From: Massilia cavernae
Lineage (GTDB): Bacteria; Pseudomonadota; Gammaproteobacteria; Burkholderiales; Burkholderiaceae_D
Assembly (NCBI RefSeq): GCF_003590855.1
Contig: NZ_QYUP01000119.1
Span: 91,653-155,652, forward strand
Length of the DNA stretch: 64,000 nucleotides
Direction: 5' to 3'
In this document: piece by piece, positions 30,047 through 40,312 of the stretch
Position numbering within the stretch: position 1 is the stretch's first letter
How the letters are laid out: each line of letters begins with the position of its first letter
Position numbers and translations under genes: made by a program
Notes under the pieces: generated by a model
What the model saw: the letters and a program-made list of their open reading frames with translations, nothing else
Told to the model about the DNA's origin: nothing
The model's database searches: none

Positions 30047-30766
30047 TCAGCCGAGCTGGCCGGCGAACTGGTACAGGTGGCCCGGATGCCACATCGTGAC
30101 GACCGACGCCACCTGCCCGAGGCCGCGGGTCTGGCGCTTGAGCACCAGGCAGCAGGTGCGCGGATCGATCGCCAGCATCTCGGCCACCGCGCGCGGCGCC
30201 GGCAGCGCTTCGATGCTGTAGGTGGCGAGCTCGAGTGGCGCCGCCGCCATCAGGTACTGGTTGGGGGTGGTGTGGAGGAAGTCCTGCTCCAGGTAGTCGG
30301 GCGCGCAGGCGGGGTTGACCCAGCGGTCTTCCACCTGGATCGGCACGTCGTTCTCGAAGTGGACGATCACCGAATGGAACAGCTGCTGCCCGGGCGGGAG
30401 CTCGAACTGCAGTGCCAGTGCGTCCGCGGCCCTGGCCTGGTCGAGCACATGCAGCTGGCTGCGGTGGACATGCCCGCGTGCGCGGACCTCGTCGGCGATG
30501 TTGCGGATCTCGACCAGCGTGGCCTGCACCTTGCGGGCCGCGACAAAGGTGCCGGAACCCTGGCGGCGCGTCAGCACCTGCTCGGCGGTCAGCTCGCGCA
30601 CGGCGCGGTTGACCGTCATGCGCGAGACGCCGAACTGGCGCACCAGCGCCTGCTCCGACGGCACCACGTCGCCTTCCTTCCAGCGGCCCGAGGCGATTTC
30701 GCTTAGCAGGTAATCCTTGATACGCTGGAAAATAGGCGTACTGTCTTGCGCAATCTGTTCTTCCAA
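30047..30766 (-). CDS. hutC: Histidine utilization repressor HutC (GntR family)
   Basis: This protein of 239 residues has a GntR winged helix (PIFQRIKDYLLSEIASGRW, VPSEQALVRQFGVSRMTVNRAV, RRQGSGTFVA) and a C-terminal UTRA domain that senses urocanate in HutC (EDRWVNPACAPDYLEQDF, TPNQYLM, LVLKRQTR). No ATG fits: the frame upstream is antisense to ada. The TTG at 30766 is chosen because GGAGAG lies 4 bases before it and homologues start here. It should bind the site at 34193-34208 before hutU. Unusually, ada, a broken oxygenase gene and an amidohydrolase gene separate it from the operon. Confidence 0.9.
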   Translation of the reverse strand: MEEQIAQDSTPIFQRIKDYLLSEIASGRWKEGDVVPSEQALVRQFGVSRMTVNRAVRELTAEQVLTRRQGSGTFVAARKVQATLVEIRNIADEVRARGHVHRSQLHVLDQARAADALALQFELPPGQQLFHSVIVHFENDVPIQVEDRWVNPACAPDYLEQDFLHTTPNQYLMAAAPLELATYSIEALPAPRAVAEMLAIDPRTCCLVLKRQTRGLGQVASVVTMWHPGHLYQFAGQLG

Positions 30767-30898
30767 ACTACTCTCCGAAGGCCGGCTCAAAGAACCGATT
30801 CTAGCACCGCGGCAGCCGCCGAATTCAAAAGCAAGCAGCGGGATGACCGCCCTTGCGCACTGCGCGATGATACAGCCATCCAAGTGCAGGAGCCCGAC

Positions 30899-31969
30899 AT
30901 GAAAGCCGAGATGAGCATGACCCCTTACGCCAGCGAGGCCGAACGCTGGGAAGCCGTGCGCCAGCGCGACAGCGGCGCCGACGGCGCCTTCTACTATTCC
31001 GTGCGCACCACCGGGGTTTATTGCCGCCCCTCGTGCGCCGCCCGCCCGGCGCTGCGCAAGAACGTCGCCTTCCACGACAGCCTTGAGGCGGCCGCGCAGG
31101 CCGGCTTCCGTCCCTGCCTGCGCTGCAAGCCGGACCAGCCGCCGCTGGCCGAACGCCACGCCCAGGCGGTGGCCCAGGCATGCCGCATCATCGGCGAGGC
31201 CGGCGAGGCGCCCGACCTCGACAGCCTGGCGGCCGCCGTCGGCATGAGCCGCTTCCACTTCCACCGCGTCTTCAAGGCGCACACCGGACTGACGCCGAAG
31301 GCCTACGCGGCCGGGCAGCGCGCGCGCCGCGTGCAGGACGAACTGGCGGGCGAGGGCACCGTCACCGACGCCATCTATGCGGCCGGCTTCAATTCCAGCG
31401 GCCGGTTCTACGCCGCCTCGGCCCAGGTGCTCGGCATGGCGCCCAAGACATTCAAGGCCGGCGGCAGCGGCGCATCGATCCGCTTTGCGATTGGCGAATG
31501 CTCGCTGGGCGCGATCCTGGTCGCCGCCACCGGCAAAGGCATCTGCGCGATCCTGATGGGCGACGACCCGGACGCATTGGCGCGCGACCTGCAGGACCGG
31601 TTCCCGAACGCCGAACTGCTCGGAGCGGAAACGGACTTCGAACAGACCGTGGCGCGCGTGGTTGGCTTCGTCGAAGCGCCCGCCATCGGCCTCGACCTGC
31701 CGCTCGACGTGCGCGGGACCGCCTTCCAGCAGCGCGTGTGGCAGGCCTTGCGCGAGATCCCGTCCGGCGCGACCGTCAGCTATGCGGAACTGGCCGCGCG
31801 CGTCGGCATTCCATCCGGCGCGCGCGCCATTGCCGGCGCCTGCGCGGCCAATCCGGTGGCGGTGGCGATTCCCTGCCACCGCGTGGTGCGCAACGACGGC
31901 AGCATCTCCGGCTACCGCTGGGGCGTCGAGCGCAAGAAGGCGCTGCTCGAGCGCGAAAGCGCACAATGA
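30899..31969 (+). CDS. ada: Ada: bifunctional methylated-DNA repair protein and activator
   Basis: This protein of 356 residues has the N-terminal zinc domain with C42, C46, C73 and C76 (VYCRPSC and CLRCKP), where C42 accepts methyl groups from phosphotriesters. An AraC-type helix-turn-helix follows (LAAAVGMSRFHFHRVFKAHTG), and then the O6-methylguanine methyltransferase domain with the active-site PCHR motif (VAIPCHRVVRNDG). The start at 30899 follows AGGAG by 7 bases. Its stop overlaps the start of the next gene (ATGA), so alkylation repair functions were arranged together. It is divergent from hutC. Confidence 0.95.
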   Translation: MKAEMSMTPYASEAERWEAVRQRDSGADGAFYYSVRTTGVYCRPSCAARPALRKNVAFHDSLEAAAQAGFRPCLRCKPDQPPLAERHAQAVAQACRIIGEAGEAPDLDSLAAAVGMSRFHFHRVFKAHTGLTPKAYAAGQRARRVQDELAGEGTVTDAIYAAGFNSSGRFYAASAQVLGMAPKTFKAGGSGASIRFAIGECSLGAILVAATGKGICAILMGDDPDALARDLQDRFPNAELLGAETDFEQTVARVVGFVEAPAIGLDLPLDVRGTAFQQRVWQALREIPSGATVSYAELAARVGIPSGARAIAGACAANPVAVAIPCHRVVRNDGSISGYRWGVERKKALLERESAQ

Positions 31970-32428
31970 ACGCTGCGCAGCTGGACTGGCAGCGTATCGC
32001 CGGCGACCTCGATGCGCATGGCTGCGCCATCGTTCCCGGCATGCTGGCGCGCGACGAATGCACCGCCTTCGCGCAAGGCTACGATGCCGACGCCGCTGAT
32101 CCTGCGCTACCGCGAGGCCGACTACAACTGCCTGCACCAGGACCTCTACGGCGAACACGTGTTCCCGCTGCAGGTGGCGGTGCTGCTGTCGCAGCCGGGC
32201 GAGGACTTCACCGGCGGCGAATTCGTGCTCACCGGGCAGCGCCCGCGCATGCAGTCGCGCGCCGAAGTGGTGCCGCTGCGGCAGGGCGACGCGGTGATCT
32301 TTCCGGTGCACCACCGGCCTGTCAACGGCACGCGCGGCGTCTACCGCGTCAATATGCGCCACGGCGTCAGCCGCCTGCATTCCGGCCTGCGCCACACGCT
32401 CGGGACCATCTTCCACGACGCCGAATAA
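31966..32428 (+). pseudogene. 2OG-Fe(II) oxygenase (AlkB-neighbour type) with internal deletion
   Basis: The ATG overlaps the ada stop. The first 45 codons ([20 protein letters not shown], then [13 protein letters not shown]) run into a joint at GCCGACGCCG (32088-32097). Beyond it another frame gives the C-terminal half: [26 protein letters not shown] with the metal Hx[21 protein letters not shown], and [22 protein letters not shown] with the distal His and the 2OG-binding Arg. About 80 residues normally present between the two are missing, so this is a deletion remnant. The place after ada suggests a former role in alkylation response, which is inference. Confidence 0.75.
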
Positions 32429-32492
32429 TCCCGCGCCGCCGCCGGGGAATTCGCTACACTCCTGTTATCGAAAACAATCACTGGAGAGACCG

Positions 32493-34184
32493 ATGCGCTT
32501 CATTCCCCTGCGCTGTTCCGCGCTTGTCCTGGCCGTCCTTGCCACGCTGGCCCCGGCCCATGCCGACACCGTCATCGACAACGCCAACGGCTACACCCTC
32601 AACGCCAAAAACGAGCTGGTCAAGTTCTCGTCGCTGGCGTTCGACGACAAGGGGAAGATCATCGCGGTGGGCGGCGCAAAGGAAGTGGCGGCAAAGGCGA
32701 AGGCCGGCGCGCGCCACATCGACCTGAAGGGCAAGACCGTGCTGCCGGGCCTGATCGACGCGCACGGCCACGTGTTCGGTTTGGGTGAAATGGTCACCCA
32801 GCTCGACCTCTCCGCCAGCACTTCGCTGGACGGCGCCTTGAAGTCCGCACGCGAATACGCCGCCGCCAATCCGGGGCACGCCTGGCTGCGCGGGCGCGGC
32901 TGGAACCAGGAGAACTGGAAGCTGGGCCGCTTCCCGACCGCCGCCGAACTCGATGGCGCGGTCGCGGACCGCCCGGTATTGCTTGACCGGGTCGACGGCC
33001 ACGCGGGTTGGGCCAACACCCGCGCACTCAAATTGGCCGGCATCACCAAGGACACGCCGGACCCGGCCGGCGGCACGATCATCCGCGACGCGAACGGCGA
33101 AGCCACCGGCGTGCTGGTCGACGCTGCCCAGGACCTGGTCGCCAAGGTCATGCCGAAGCAGACCGAGGCCGAGGCGCGCCACCTGCTCGACCGCTCGCTC
33201 GCCATGATCGCCAGGATGGGCCTGACCAGCGTGCACGACGCGGGCATGGGCGTCGGCCAGGACATGCTGTACCGCGACTACGCCGACCACGGCAAGCTGA
33301 CCACCCGCGTGTACGGGATGATCGGCGACGTCGGCGAAGACTTCGACCAGCTGGCGAAGAAAGGCCCGCTCAAATCGTACAAGAACGACCTGTACGCGCT
33401 GCGCGCCGTGAAGATGTATTCCGACGGCGCACTGGGCAGCCGCGGCGCCGCCCTGATCGAGCCGTACAGCGACGAACCGAAGTCGCACGGCCTGCTGTTC
33501 CGCAAAAACGCCGACATGGCCGGCCTGATGGAAAAGGCGATGCGGGCCGGCTACCAGGTCAATGTGCACGCCATCGGCGACGCCGGCAACCGCCAGATCC
33601 TCGACGCCTTCCAGAAGCTGCTGCCGAAGACCGCCACCGCCCCGATGCGCCACCGCATGGAGCACGCGCAGGTCGTCACGCTGGACGACATCGCGCGCTT
33701 CAAGGCCATCGGCATCGTGCCGTCGATGCAGCCGACCCACGCCACCTCGGATATGAATATGGCCGAGCAGCGCGTGGGCGCGCAGCGCATCAAGGGAGCC
33801 TACGCCTGGCGCACCTTCCTGGACCAGGGCTCGCGCATCGCCTGCGGGTCGGACTTCCCGGTCGAATCGCCGAACCCGTTCTTCGGCATCCACGCCGCCG
33901 TCACCCGCCAGGACGCGGCGGGCAAGCCGGCCGGCGGCTGGTACGCCAACGAGGCGATGACGCTGAAGGAGGCGTTCCGCTGCTTCACCCTTGACGCAGC
34001 CTACGCCGCGCACCAGGAAAAAGTACTAGGCTCGCTCGAAACCGGCAAGTGGGCCGACTTCATCGTCATCGACCAGGACCTGTTCAGGATGGTGCCGAAG
34101 GACATCCACAAGACCGCCGTGCTGCAGACCTGGGTCGGCGGCAAACAGGTATATGGCAAAGGCCCAAACGATCAAAATAAATGA
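32493..34184 (+). CDS. Secreted amidohydrolase (YtcJ-like, amidohydrolase family 3)
   Basis: This protein of 563 residues has a signal peptide (hydrophobic residues 9-20, cleavage after APAHA). The metal site motifs are GLIDAHGHVFGLG near residue 90, KMYSDGALGSRGA, VNVHAIGDAGNR, HRMEHAQVV and the catalytic GSDFPVESPNPFFGI. It is probably periplasmic. YtcJ-like enzymes hydrolyse varied amides and esters. It sits directly before the hut promoter but has its own start region, so a link with histidine-derived substrates is only suggested by position. Confidence 0.85.
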   Translation: MRFIPLRCSALVLAVLATLAPAHADTVIDNANGYTLNAKNELVKFSSLAFDDKGKIIAVGGAKEVAAKAKAGARHIDLKGKTVLPGLIDAHGHVFGLGEMVTQLDLSASTSLDGALKSAREYAAANPGHAWLRGRGWNQENWKLGRFPTAAELDGAVADRPVLLDRVDGHAGWANTRALKLAGITKDTPDPAGGTIIRDANGEATGVLVDAAQDLVAKVMPKQTEAEARHLLDRSLAMIARMGLTSVHDAGMGVGQDMLYRDYADHGKLTTRVYGMIGDVGEDFDQLAKKGPLKSYKNDLYALRAVKMYSDGALGSRGAALIEPYSDEPKSHGLLFRKNADMAGLMEKAMRAGYQVNVHAIGDAGNRQILDAFQKLLPKTATAPMRHRMEHAQVVTLDDIARFKAIGIVPSMQPTHATSDMNMAEQRVGAQRIKGAYAWRTFLDQGSRIACGSDFPVESPNPFFGIHAAVTRQDAAGKPAGGWYANEAMTLKEAFRCFTLDAAYAAHQEKVLGSLETGKWADFIVIDQDLFRMVPKDIHKTAVLQTWVGGKQVYGKGPNDQNK

Positions 34185-34185
34185 T

Positions 34186-34214
34186 TTGACTATCTTGTAT
34201 AGACAACTTATCCT
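34186..34214 (+). promoter_or_regulatory. hut operon promoter with embedded HutC-like operator
   Basis: TTGACT (34186-34191) and TATCCT (34209-34214) are -35 and -10 boxes at 17-base spacing. The spacer contains TTGTAT-AGACAA (34195-34206), close to the CTTGTATxTACAAG-like sites known for HutC. Repressor binding there would block RNA polymerase until urocanate accumulates. Confidence 0.75.
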
Positions 34215-34277
34215 TTGAGGATCCAATGGCGTGCGCCGAGCTGGCGCACGCCCCCTCAACTGATTCAAGGAGTCGCG

Positions 34278-35990
34278 ATGAGCACCGATTCGATCAACCT
34301 GGACAACGATCCGCGCTGGGACGCCAGCCGCGAGATCCGCGCGCCGCGCGGCACCGAGCTGTCCTGCAAGAGCTGGCTGACCGAAGCCGCCTACCGCATG
34401 ATCCAGAACAACCTGGACTCGGAAGTGGCGGAAAACCCGAAGCACCTGGTGGTGTACGGCGGCATCGGCCGCGCGGCCCGCAACTGGGCCTGTTACGACC
34501 AGATCCTCGCTTCGCTGCGCGAGCTGGAAGACGACCAGACCCTGCTGATCCAGTCGGGCAAGCCGGTCGGCGTTTTCCAGACCCATGCCGACGCGCCGCG
34601 CGTGCTGATCGCAAACTCCAACCTGGTGCCGAAGTGGGCCAACTGGGAGCACTTCAACGAACTCGATCGCAAGGGCCTGTTCATGTACGGCCAGATGACC
34701 GCGGGCAGCTGGATCTACATCGGCACCCAGGGCATCGTGCAGGGCACCTACGAGACCTTCGCCGAAGCGGGCCGCCAGCATTTCGGCGGCGACTGGGGCG
34801 GACGCTGGATCCTCACCGCGGGCCTGGGCGGCATGGGAGGCGCGCAGCCGCTGGCCGCCACCTTCGCCGGCGCGGTATCGCTCACCATCGAATGCCAGCA
34901 AAGCAGCATCGACTTCCGCCTGCGCACCCGCTATGTCGACAAGCAGGCCAAGGACATCGACGACGCCATCGCGCTGATCAAGCACCACACCGGACAGCGC
35001 GAAGCCGTGTCCATCGCCCTGCTGGGCAACGCGGCCGATGTGCTGCCGGAGCTGGTCAGGCGCGCCAAGGCGGGCGGCATCGCGCCCGACCTGGTGACCG
35101 ACCAGACCTCGGCGCATGACCTGATCAACGGCTACCTGCCGCGCGGCTGGACCGTCGAGCAATGGAAGGCGGCGCAGAAGGACCCGTCGCAGCACGCCCG
35201 CCTGACGGCGGAAGCCGCGGCGTCGTGCGCGGTGCACGTGCAGGCCATCCTCGACTTCCACGCGATGGGCGTCAAGGCGGTCGACTACGGCAACAACATC
35301 CGCCAGGTGGCGCTGGACGAAGGCGTCAAGGACGCATTCGCCTTCCCGGGCTTCGTGCCGGCCTACATCCGTCCCCAGTTCTGCGAGGGCCGCGGCCCGT
35401 TCCGCTGGGTGGCGCTGTCGGGCGATCCGGAAGACATCTACAAGACCGACGCCAAGATCAAGGAGCTGTTCCCGCACCACGCGCAGGTACACCGCTGGCT
35501 GGACATGGCGCGCGAGCGCATCGCCTTCCAGGGCCTGCCGGCGCGTATCTGCTGGCTGGGACTGGGCGAACGCCACATCGCCGGCCTGGCCTTTAATGAG
35601 ATGGTGCGCACGGGCGAACTGAAGGCGCCGATCGTCATCGGCCGCGACCACCTCGACACCGGTTCCGTGGCCAGCCCGAACCGCGAGACCGAGAGCATGC
35701 GCGACGGTACCGACGCGGTGTCCGACTGGCCGCTGCTGAACGCGATGCTGAACACCGCCGGCGGCGCCACCTGGGTGTCGCTGCACCACGGCGGCGGCGT
35801 CGGCATGGGCTATTCGCAGCACTCGGGCGTCGTCATCGTCGCCGACGGCTCCGACGCCGCAGGCAAGCGCCTTGCGCGCGTGCTGGTCAATGACAGCGGC
35901 TCCGGCGTCATGCGCCACGCCGACGCCGGCTACGACATCGCCATCGCCTGCGCCAAGCGCAATGGCATCAACCTTCCCATGATTAAGTAA
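34278..35990 (+). CDS. hutU: Urocanate hydratase
   Basis: This protein of 570 residues converts urocanate to 4-imidazolone-5-propanoate using a tightly bound NAD+. Typical segments: [67 protein letters not shown], the [10 protein letters not shown] segment and [21 protein letters not shown]. The ATG at 34278 has AAGGAG 5 bases upstream. It is the first gene of the hut operon, about 60 bases downstream of the HutC-controlled promoter. Confidence 0.97.
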   Translation: MSTDSINLDNDPRWDASREIRAPRGTELSCKSWLTEAAYRMIQNNLDSEVAENPKHLVVYGGIGRAARNWACYDQILASLRELEDDQTLLIQSGKPVGVFQTHADAPRVLIANSNLVPKWANWEHFNELDRKGLFMYGQMTAGSWIYIGTQGIVQGTYETFAEAGRQHFGGDWGGRWILTAGLGGMGGAQPLAATFAGAVSLTIECQQSSIDFRLRTRYVDKQAKDIDDAIALIKHHTGQREAVSIALLGNAADVLPELVRRAKAGGIAPDLVTDQTSAHDLINGYLPRGWTVEQWKAAQKDPSQHARLTAEAAASCAVHVQAILDFHAMGVKAVDYGNNIRQVALDEGVKDAFAFPGFVPAYIRPQFCEGRGPFRWVALSGDPEDIYKTDAKIKELFPHHAQVHRWLDMARERIAFQGLPARICWLGLGERHIAGLAFNEMVRTGELKAPIVIGRDHLDTGSVASPNRETESMRDGTDAVSDWPLLNAMLNTAGGATWVSLHHGGGVGMGYSQHSGVVIVADGSDAAGKRLARVLVNDSGSGVMRHADAGYDIAIACAKRNGINLPMIK

Positions 35991-36002
35991 GCGGACCAGA
36001 CA

Positions 36003-37553
36003 ATGAACCACGAATCGAACAAGGGTTGGACCCTGAAGCCCGGCGCAATGACGCTGGCCGACCTGCGCGCCGCATGGGCCGCACCGTCGCAAGTAACGCT
36101 GGCCGAAGCCGCGTATCCGGTAATCCGCGCGTCCTGCGCCGCGGTCGAAGCCATCGTCGCCAAGGGCGAGGCCGCCTACGGCATCAACACCGGTTTCGGC
36201 CTGTTGGCCAAGACCCGCATCCCGGATGAAAAGCTGGAAGAACTGCAGCGCAACCTTATCTTGTCGCACTCGGTCGGCACCGGCGAACTGCTGTCGGATG
36301 CCGTGGTGCGCCTGATGATGCTGATGAAGATCGGCAGCCTGGCGCGCGGCTTCTCCGGCGTGCGCCCGCTGATCATCGACTCGCTGATCGCGCTGTACAA
36401 CGCCGGCATCATGCCTGCCATCCCGGCCAAGGGCTCGGTCGGCGCATCGGGCGACCTGGCGCCGCTGGCACACATGACGCTGGCGCTGCTTGGCGTAGGC
36501 CAGGTGCGCGTCGAAGGCAAGCTGGTCGACGCGATGGACGCGTTGAAGAACGCGGGCATCGAACCTGTGGTGCTGGCGGCGAAAGAGGGCCTGGCGCTGA
36601 TCAACGGCACCCAGACCTCGACCGCGCTGGCGCTGCACGGCCTGTTCATGGCCGAGCGCCTGCTCGAAGCGGGCATCGTCGCCGGTTCCCTGTCGCTGGA
36701 CGCCGCCAAGGGCAGCGACGCGCCGTTCGACGCGCGCGTCCATGAAGTGCGCGGCCAGCCGGGCCAGATCGCCACAGCAAGCATCTACCGCAGCCTGATG
36801 GCCGGCAGTGCGATCCGCGCCTCGCACCTGGTCGGCGACGAGCGCGTGCAGGACCCGTACAGCCTGCGTTGCCAGCCGCAGGTCATGGGCGCCGTGATGG
36901 ACCTGGTCAACAACGTGTCGCGCACCCTCTTGATCGAGGCGAACGCCGTCACCGACAATCCGCTGATCTTCGCCGGTTCCAACGAGATCATCTCAGGCGG
37001 TAACTTCCACGCCGAGCCGGTGGCCTTCGCCGCCGACACGCTGGCGCTGGCCATCGCCGAAATCGGCGCACTGTCCGAACGCCGCATCGCGCTGCTGATC
37101 GACGCCACCCTGTCCGGCCTGCCGCCGTTCCTGGTGCGCGAGCCGGGCGTCAATTCGGGCTTCATGATCGCCCACGTGACGGCCGCCGCGCTGGCGTCCG
37201 AAAACAAGTCGCTGGCGCATCCGGCCAGCGTCGACAGCCTGCCGACCTCGGCCAACCAGGAAGACCACGTCAGCATGGCTACCTTCGCTGCGCGCCGTCT
37301 TGACGATATGGCGCACAATACGGCTGTCATCGTCGGCATCGAACTGCTGGCGGCGGCCCAGGGCATCGACTTCCACCATCCGCTGACGTCGTCGCCGCAC
37401 CTGGAGCGCGTGTACGCGCAGCTGCGCCAGAAGGTGCCGTTCTTCGATACCGACCGCTTCTTCGCGCCGGATATCGAGGCAGCCAAGCAGATGGTGATCC
37501 GCGGCGAGCTGAGCGCGCAGTGCAAGGAATTGTTCGCGTCGTTGTACAACTGA
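36003..37553 (+). CDS. hutH: Histidine ammonia-lyase
   Basis: This protein of 516 residues deaminates L-histidine to urocanate. A148-S149-G150 in [15 protein letters not shown] forms the MIO electrophile. Y60-x-INTGFG and the [20 protein letters not shown] and [10 protein letters not shown] segments complete the site. It follows hutU by 12 bases. It carries out the first step of the pathway although it is second in the operon. Confidence 0.97.
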   Translation: MNHESNKGWTLKPGAMTLADLRAAWAAPSQVTLAEAAYPVIRASCAAVEAIVAKGEAAYGINTGFGLLAKTRIPDEKLEELQRNLILSHSVGTGELLSDAVVRLMMLMKIGSLARGFSGVRPLIIDSLIALYNAGIMPAIPAKGSVGASGDLAPLAHMTLALLGVGQVRVEGKLVDAMDALKNAGIEPVVLAAKEGLALINGTQTSTALALHGLFMAERLLEAGIVAGSLSLDAAKGSDAPFDARVHEVRGQPGQIATASIYRSLMAGSAIRASHLVGDERVQDPYSLRCQPQVMGAVMDLVNNVSRTLLIEANAVTDNPLIFAGSNEIISGGNFHAEPVAFAADTLALAIAEIGALSERRIALLIDATLSGLPPFLVREPGVNSGFMIAHVTAAALASENKSLAHPASVDSLPTSANQEDHVSMATFAARRLDDMAHNTAVIVGIELLAAAQGIDFHHPLTSSPHLERVYAQLRQKVPFFDTDRFFAPDIEAAKQMVIRGELSAQCKELFASLYN

Positions 37554-37577
37554 GAGTCATAGGACAGGAGCCAGAGG

Positions 37578-38366
37578 ATGGATTTTCAGTTCAAGGCAGG
37601 CACGCTTCCCTTCCTGGTGTCGATGCCGCACGTGGGCACCGACATCCCCGACGCCATCGCGGCCCGCCTGTCGCCCGAGGCGCTGGTGCGGCCCGATACC
37701 GACTGGCACCTGGTCGAGCTGTACGACTTCCTCGAAGCGATGGGTGCGTCGACCATTTCGGCGCGCTGGTCGCGCTACGTGATCGACCTTAACCGCCCGC
37801 CCGAGAACACCAACCTGTATCCGGGCATGGATACCACCGGCCTGTGCCCGGTCGACACCTTCGGCAGCGAGCCGCTGTACAAGGCGGGCATGGAGCCGGA
37901 CGAAGCCGAGGTGCGCGAGCGGCTCGAACGCTACTGGCGCCCCTACCACGCGCAGGTCCGCGCTGAACTCGACCGTTTGCTGGCGATCCACGGCAAGGTC
38001 GTGCTGTGGGACGCGCACTCCATCGCGTCAAGGGTGCCGCGCTTCTTCGAAGGCCAGCTGCCCGACCTCAATTTCGGCACCGCCAGCGGCGAGTCGTGCG
38101 ACCCGGGCCTGGAGCAGGCCGTGGTCGGCGTGGCGAAGGCGCAGGAGCGCTTTACCGTCGCGGTCAACGGCCGCTTCAAGGGCGGCTATATCACGCGCCA
38201 CTTCGGCCGGCCGGCCGGCAACGTGCACGCGATCCAGCTGGAGATGTGCCAGTACCTGTACATGGACGAATGCGCGCCGTTCGCCTACCGTCCCGGCCAT
38301 GCACGCGACGTGCAGGTCGTGCTGCAGCAGATGATGGAAGCGGCGGTCAACTGGGTGCGCGCATGA
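37578..38366 (+). CDS. hutG: N-formylglutamate deformylase
   Basis: This protein of 262 residues hydrolyses N-formyl-L-glutamate to formate and glutamate, the last step of the HutF/HutG branch. Conserved segments: PFLVSMPHVGTDIP, VIDLNRPPENTNLYPG, VLWDAHSIASRVPRFFEGQLPDLNFGT and GRFKGGYITRHFGRP. It overlaps hutF by an ATGA, so the two are coupled, as expected for consecutive steps. Confidence 0.95.
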   Translation: MDFQFKAGTLPFLVSMPHVGTDIPDAIAARLSPEALVRPDTDWHLVELYDFLEAMGASTISARWSRYVIDLNRPPENTNLYPGMDTTGLCPVDTFGSEPLYKAGMEPDEAEVRERLERYWRPYHAQVRAELDRLLAIHGKVVLWDAHSIASRVPRFFEGQLPDLNFGTASGESCDPGLEQAVVGVAKAQERFTVAVNGRFKGGYITRHFGRPAGNVHAIQLEMCQYLYMDECAPFAYRPGHARDVQVVLQQMMEAAVNWVRA

Positions 38367-39730
38367 GCACACTGTTCGCCCGCAACGCGCTGCTGCCCGA
38401 TGGCTGGCAGCGCGACGTCCGCATCCAGTGGGACGCCGGCGGCGACATCGTCGCGGTCACGCCTGGCAGCGAGTTGGCCGATGGCGAACACGAGGCACAG
38501 TATGTCCTGCCCGGGATGGTCAACCTGCACTCGCACGCCTTCCAGCGCGCCCTGGGCGGGCTGACGGAAACCGCCGGCGACGGCCCGGACAGCTTCTGGA
38601 CCTGGCGCGACCTGATGTACCGCTTCGCCCACAACATCACGCCCGAACACATCGAAGCGATCGCGGCGCAGCTGTTTTCCGAGTGCCTGCGCCACGGCTA
38701 TACGTCGATCTGCGAATTCCATTATGTGCAGCGCGACCCGCAGGGGCAGATGTACGGCCGGCCGGCGGAAACGGCGGAACGCATCGTCGCGGCCGCGCAT
38801 GCGGCGGGCATCGGCGTGACCGTGCTGCCGGTGCTGTACAGCTATGCGGGCTTCGGCGCGCAGCCCCTCAGGCCGGAACAGGAGCGTTTCCGCACCGATG
38901 CTGCCGACGTATTGCGCATCATCGAGGCGCTCGAGCCGCTGCGCGACGGCCAGGTCGAAATCGGGGTGGCGCCGCACTCGCTGCGCGCCGCCTCGATAGG
39001 GCAGGTCCGCGAAGTGCTGGCGGCTTTGCCGAAAGAACGCCCGGTCCACATCCACATCGCCGAGCAGCAGGGCGAGGTGCAGCAAAGCCTGGCCGCTACC
39101 GGCGCGCGGCCAGTGCGCTACCTGATGGACAACGTGGAACTCGACGCGCGCTGGTGCCTGGTGCATGCGACCCACCTGGACGAGGCCGAGACGGCGGGGC
39201 TGGCCGCATGCGGCGCGGTGGCCGGCCTGTGCCCGACCACCGAAGCGAACCTCGGCGACGGCCTGTTTCCGCTGGCGCCTTTCCTCGCCGCGGGCGGGCG
39301 CTTCGGCGTGGGCAGCGACAGCCACATCTCGCAAAGCGCGGTGGAAGAACTGCGCTGGCTGGAATACGGCCAGCGGCTGCTGCACCAGCGCCGCAACGTC
39401 GCCGCCTCCAGCACCCAGCGCAGCGTCGGCGACTTCCTGTGGCAGGGCGCCCTGCAAGGCGGCGCACTGGCCGCCGGCCGCCCGGTCGGCGCGCTGGCGC
39501 CGGGACTGCGCGCCGACCTGCTGGTGCTGGACGAGGGACATCCGAACCTCGACGGAATAGCCGCAGCCGATGTACTTGGAAGCTTTGTCTTCTGCGGCAA
39601 CGACAACCTGGTGAAGGACGTGATGGCGGGCGGCCGCTGGGTCGTGCGCAATCACACGCACGTTGCGCAGGCGGCGATTGCGCAACGCTACAAGCAGACG
39701 CTAACCGAACTGCGAAGGCTACGATCATGA
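38363..39730 (+). CDS. hutF: Formimidoylglutamate deiminase
   Basis: This protein of 455 residues is a zinc amidohydrolase that turns N-formimino-L-glutamate into N-formylglutamate plus ammonia. Site motifs: MVNLHSHAFQRALGG (two metal His), CEFHYVQRDPQG, APHSLRA, VHIHIAEQQGEV, LVHATHLDEAE and GVGSDSHISQ. It starts in the hutG stop and ends in the hutD start (ATGA overlaps on both sides). Confidence 0.95.
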   Translation: MSTLFARNALLPDGWQRDVRIQWDAGGDIVAVTPGSELADGEHEAQYVLPGMVNLHSHAFQRALGGLTETAGDGPDSFWTWRDLMYRFAHNITPEHIEAIAAQLFSECLRHGYTSICEFHYVQRDPQGQMYGRPAETAERIVAAAHAAGIGVTVLPVLYSYAGFGAQPLRPEQERFRTDAADVLRIIEALEPLRDGQVEIGVAPHSLRAASIGQVREVLAALPKERPVHIHIAEQQGEVQQSLAATGARPVRYLMDNVELDARWCLVHATHLDEAETAGLAACGAVAGLCPTTEANLGDGLFPLAPFLAAGGRFGVGSDSHISQSAVEELRWLEYGQRLLHQRRNVAASSTQRSVGDFLWQGALQGGALAAGRPVGALAPGLRADLLVLDEGHPNLDGIAAADVLGSFVFCGNDNLVKDVMAGGRWVVRNHTHVAQAAIAQRYKQTLTELRRLRS

Positions 39731-40305
39731 CCGTGCTGATACCGTTTGCAAGCCTCGAACCCTCGCCATGGAAGAACGGCGGCGGCTCCACCACCGAGAT
39801 CGCCGTGTTCCCGCCGGAGGCGGCCTTCGACGAATTCGACTGGCGCATCAGCCTCGCCACCATCGAAAAGGACGGGCCGTTCTCGGTCTTCCCGGGCATC
39901 GACCGCACGCTGGCGCTGATCGAAGGGGCGGGCACCAACCTCGATTTCGACGGCGAGCGCCGTTTCTTCCTCAGCGAGGATGACCCGGTGGTGGAATTCG
40001 CGGGCGAGTCGTCGGTGGTGGCAACCGTCGCCAACGGGCCGACCACCGACTTCAACGTGATGACGCGGCGCTCGCGCTGCCATCACCGCCTTGGACGGCG
40101 CACGCTGGACGGCATCTGCGAATTCGCACCGCGCGGCGACGTCACCATCCTGTTCCTGGCCGACGGCGAGAGCCTGTCGGTCTGCAGCGACTCGGAACGC
40201 ATCGGGATGGTTCGCTTCGACGCGGTCGTCTTCGACACCGACACCGTATGGAAGCTCGAAGCAGGGCGGGCCACGGTACTGGTGGTCGACATTTTCATCG
40301 ATTGA
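39727..40305 (+). CDS. hutD: HutD family protein
   Basis: This protein of 192 residues is a small bicupin-like protein typical of hut operons: [47 protein letters not shown] and DFNVMTRR. HutD is thought to limit hut operon expression in Pseudomonas by an unclear mechanism, possibly by binding urocanate or formylglutamate. Its ATG overlaps the hutF stop. Confidence 0.92.
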   Translation: MTVLIPFASLEPSPWKNGGGSTTEIAVFPPEAAFDEFDWRISLATIEKDGPFSVFPGIDRTLALIEGAGTNLDFDGERRFFLSEDDPVVEFAGESSVVATVANGPTTDFNVMTRRSRCHHRLGRRTLDGICEFAPRGDVTILFLADGESLSVCSDSERIGMVRFDAVVFDTDTVWKLEAGRATVLVVDIFID

Positions 40306-40312
40306 GGGATCC

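Noticed and set aside
34026..36827. Minus-strand open frame of 933 codons over hutU and hutH
   Set aside because: Fully antisense to two well-recognised genes; typical high-GC artefact.
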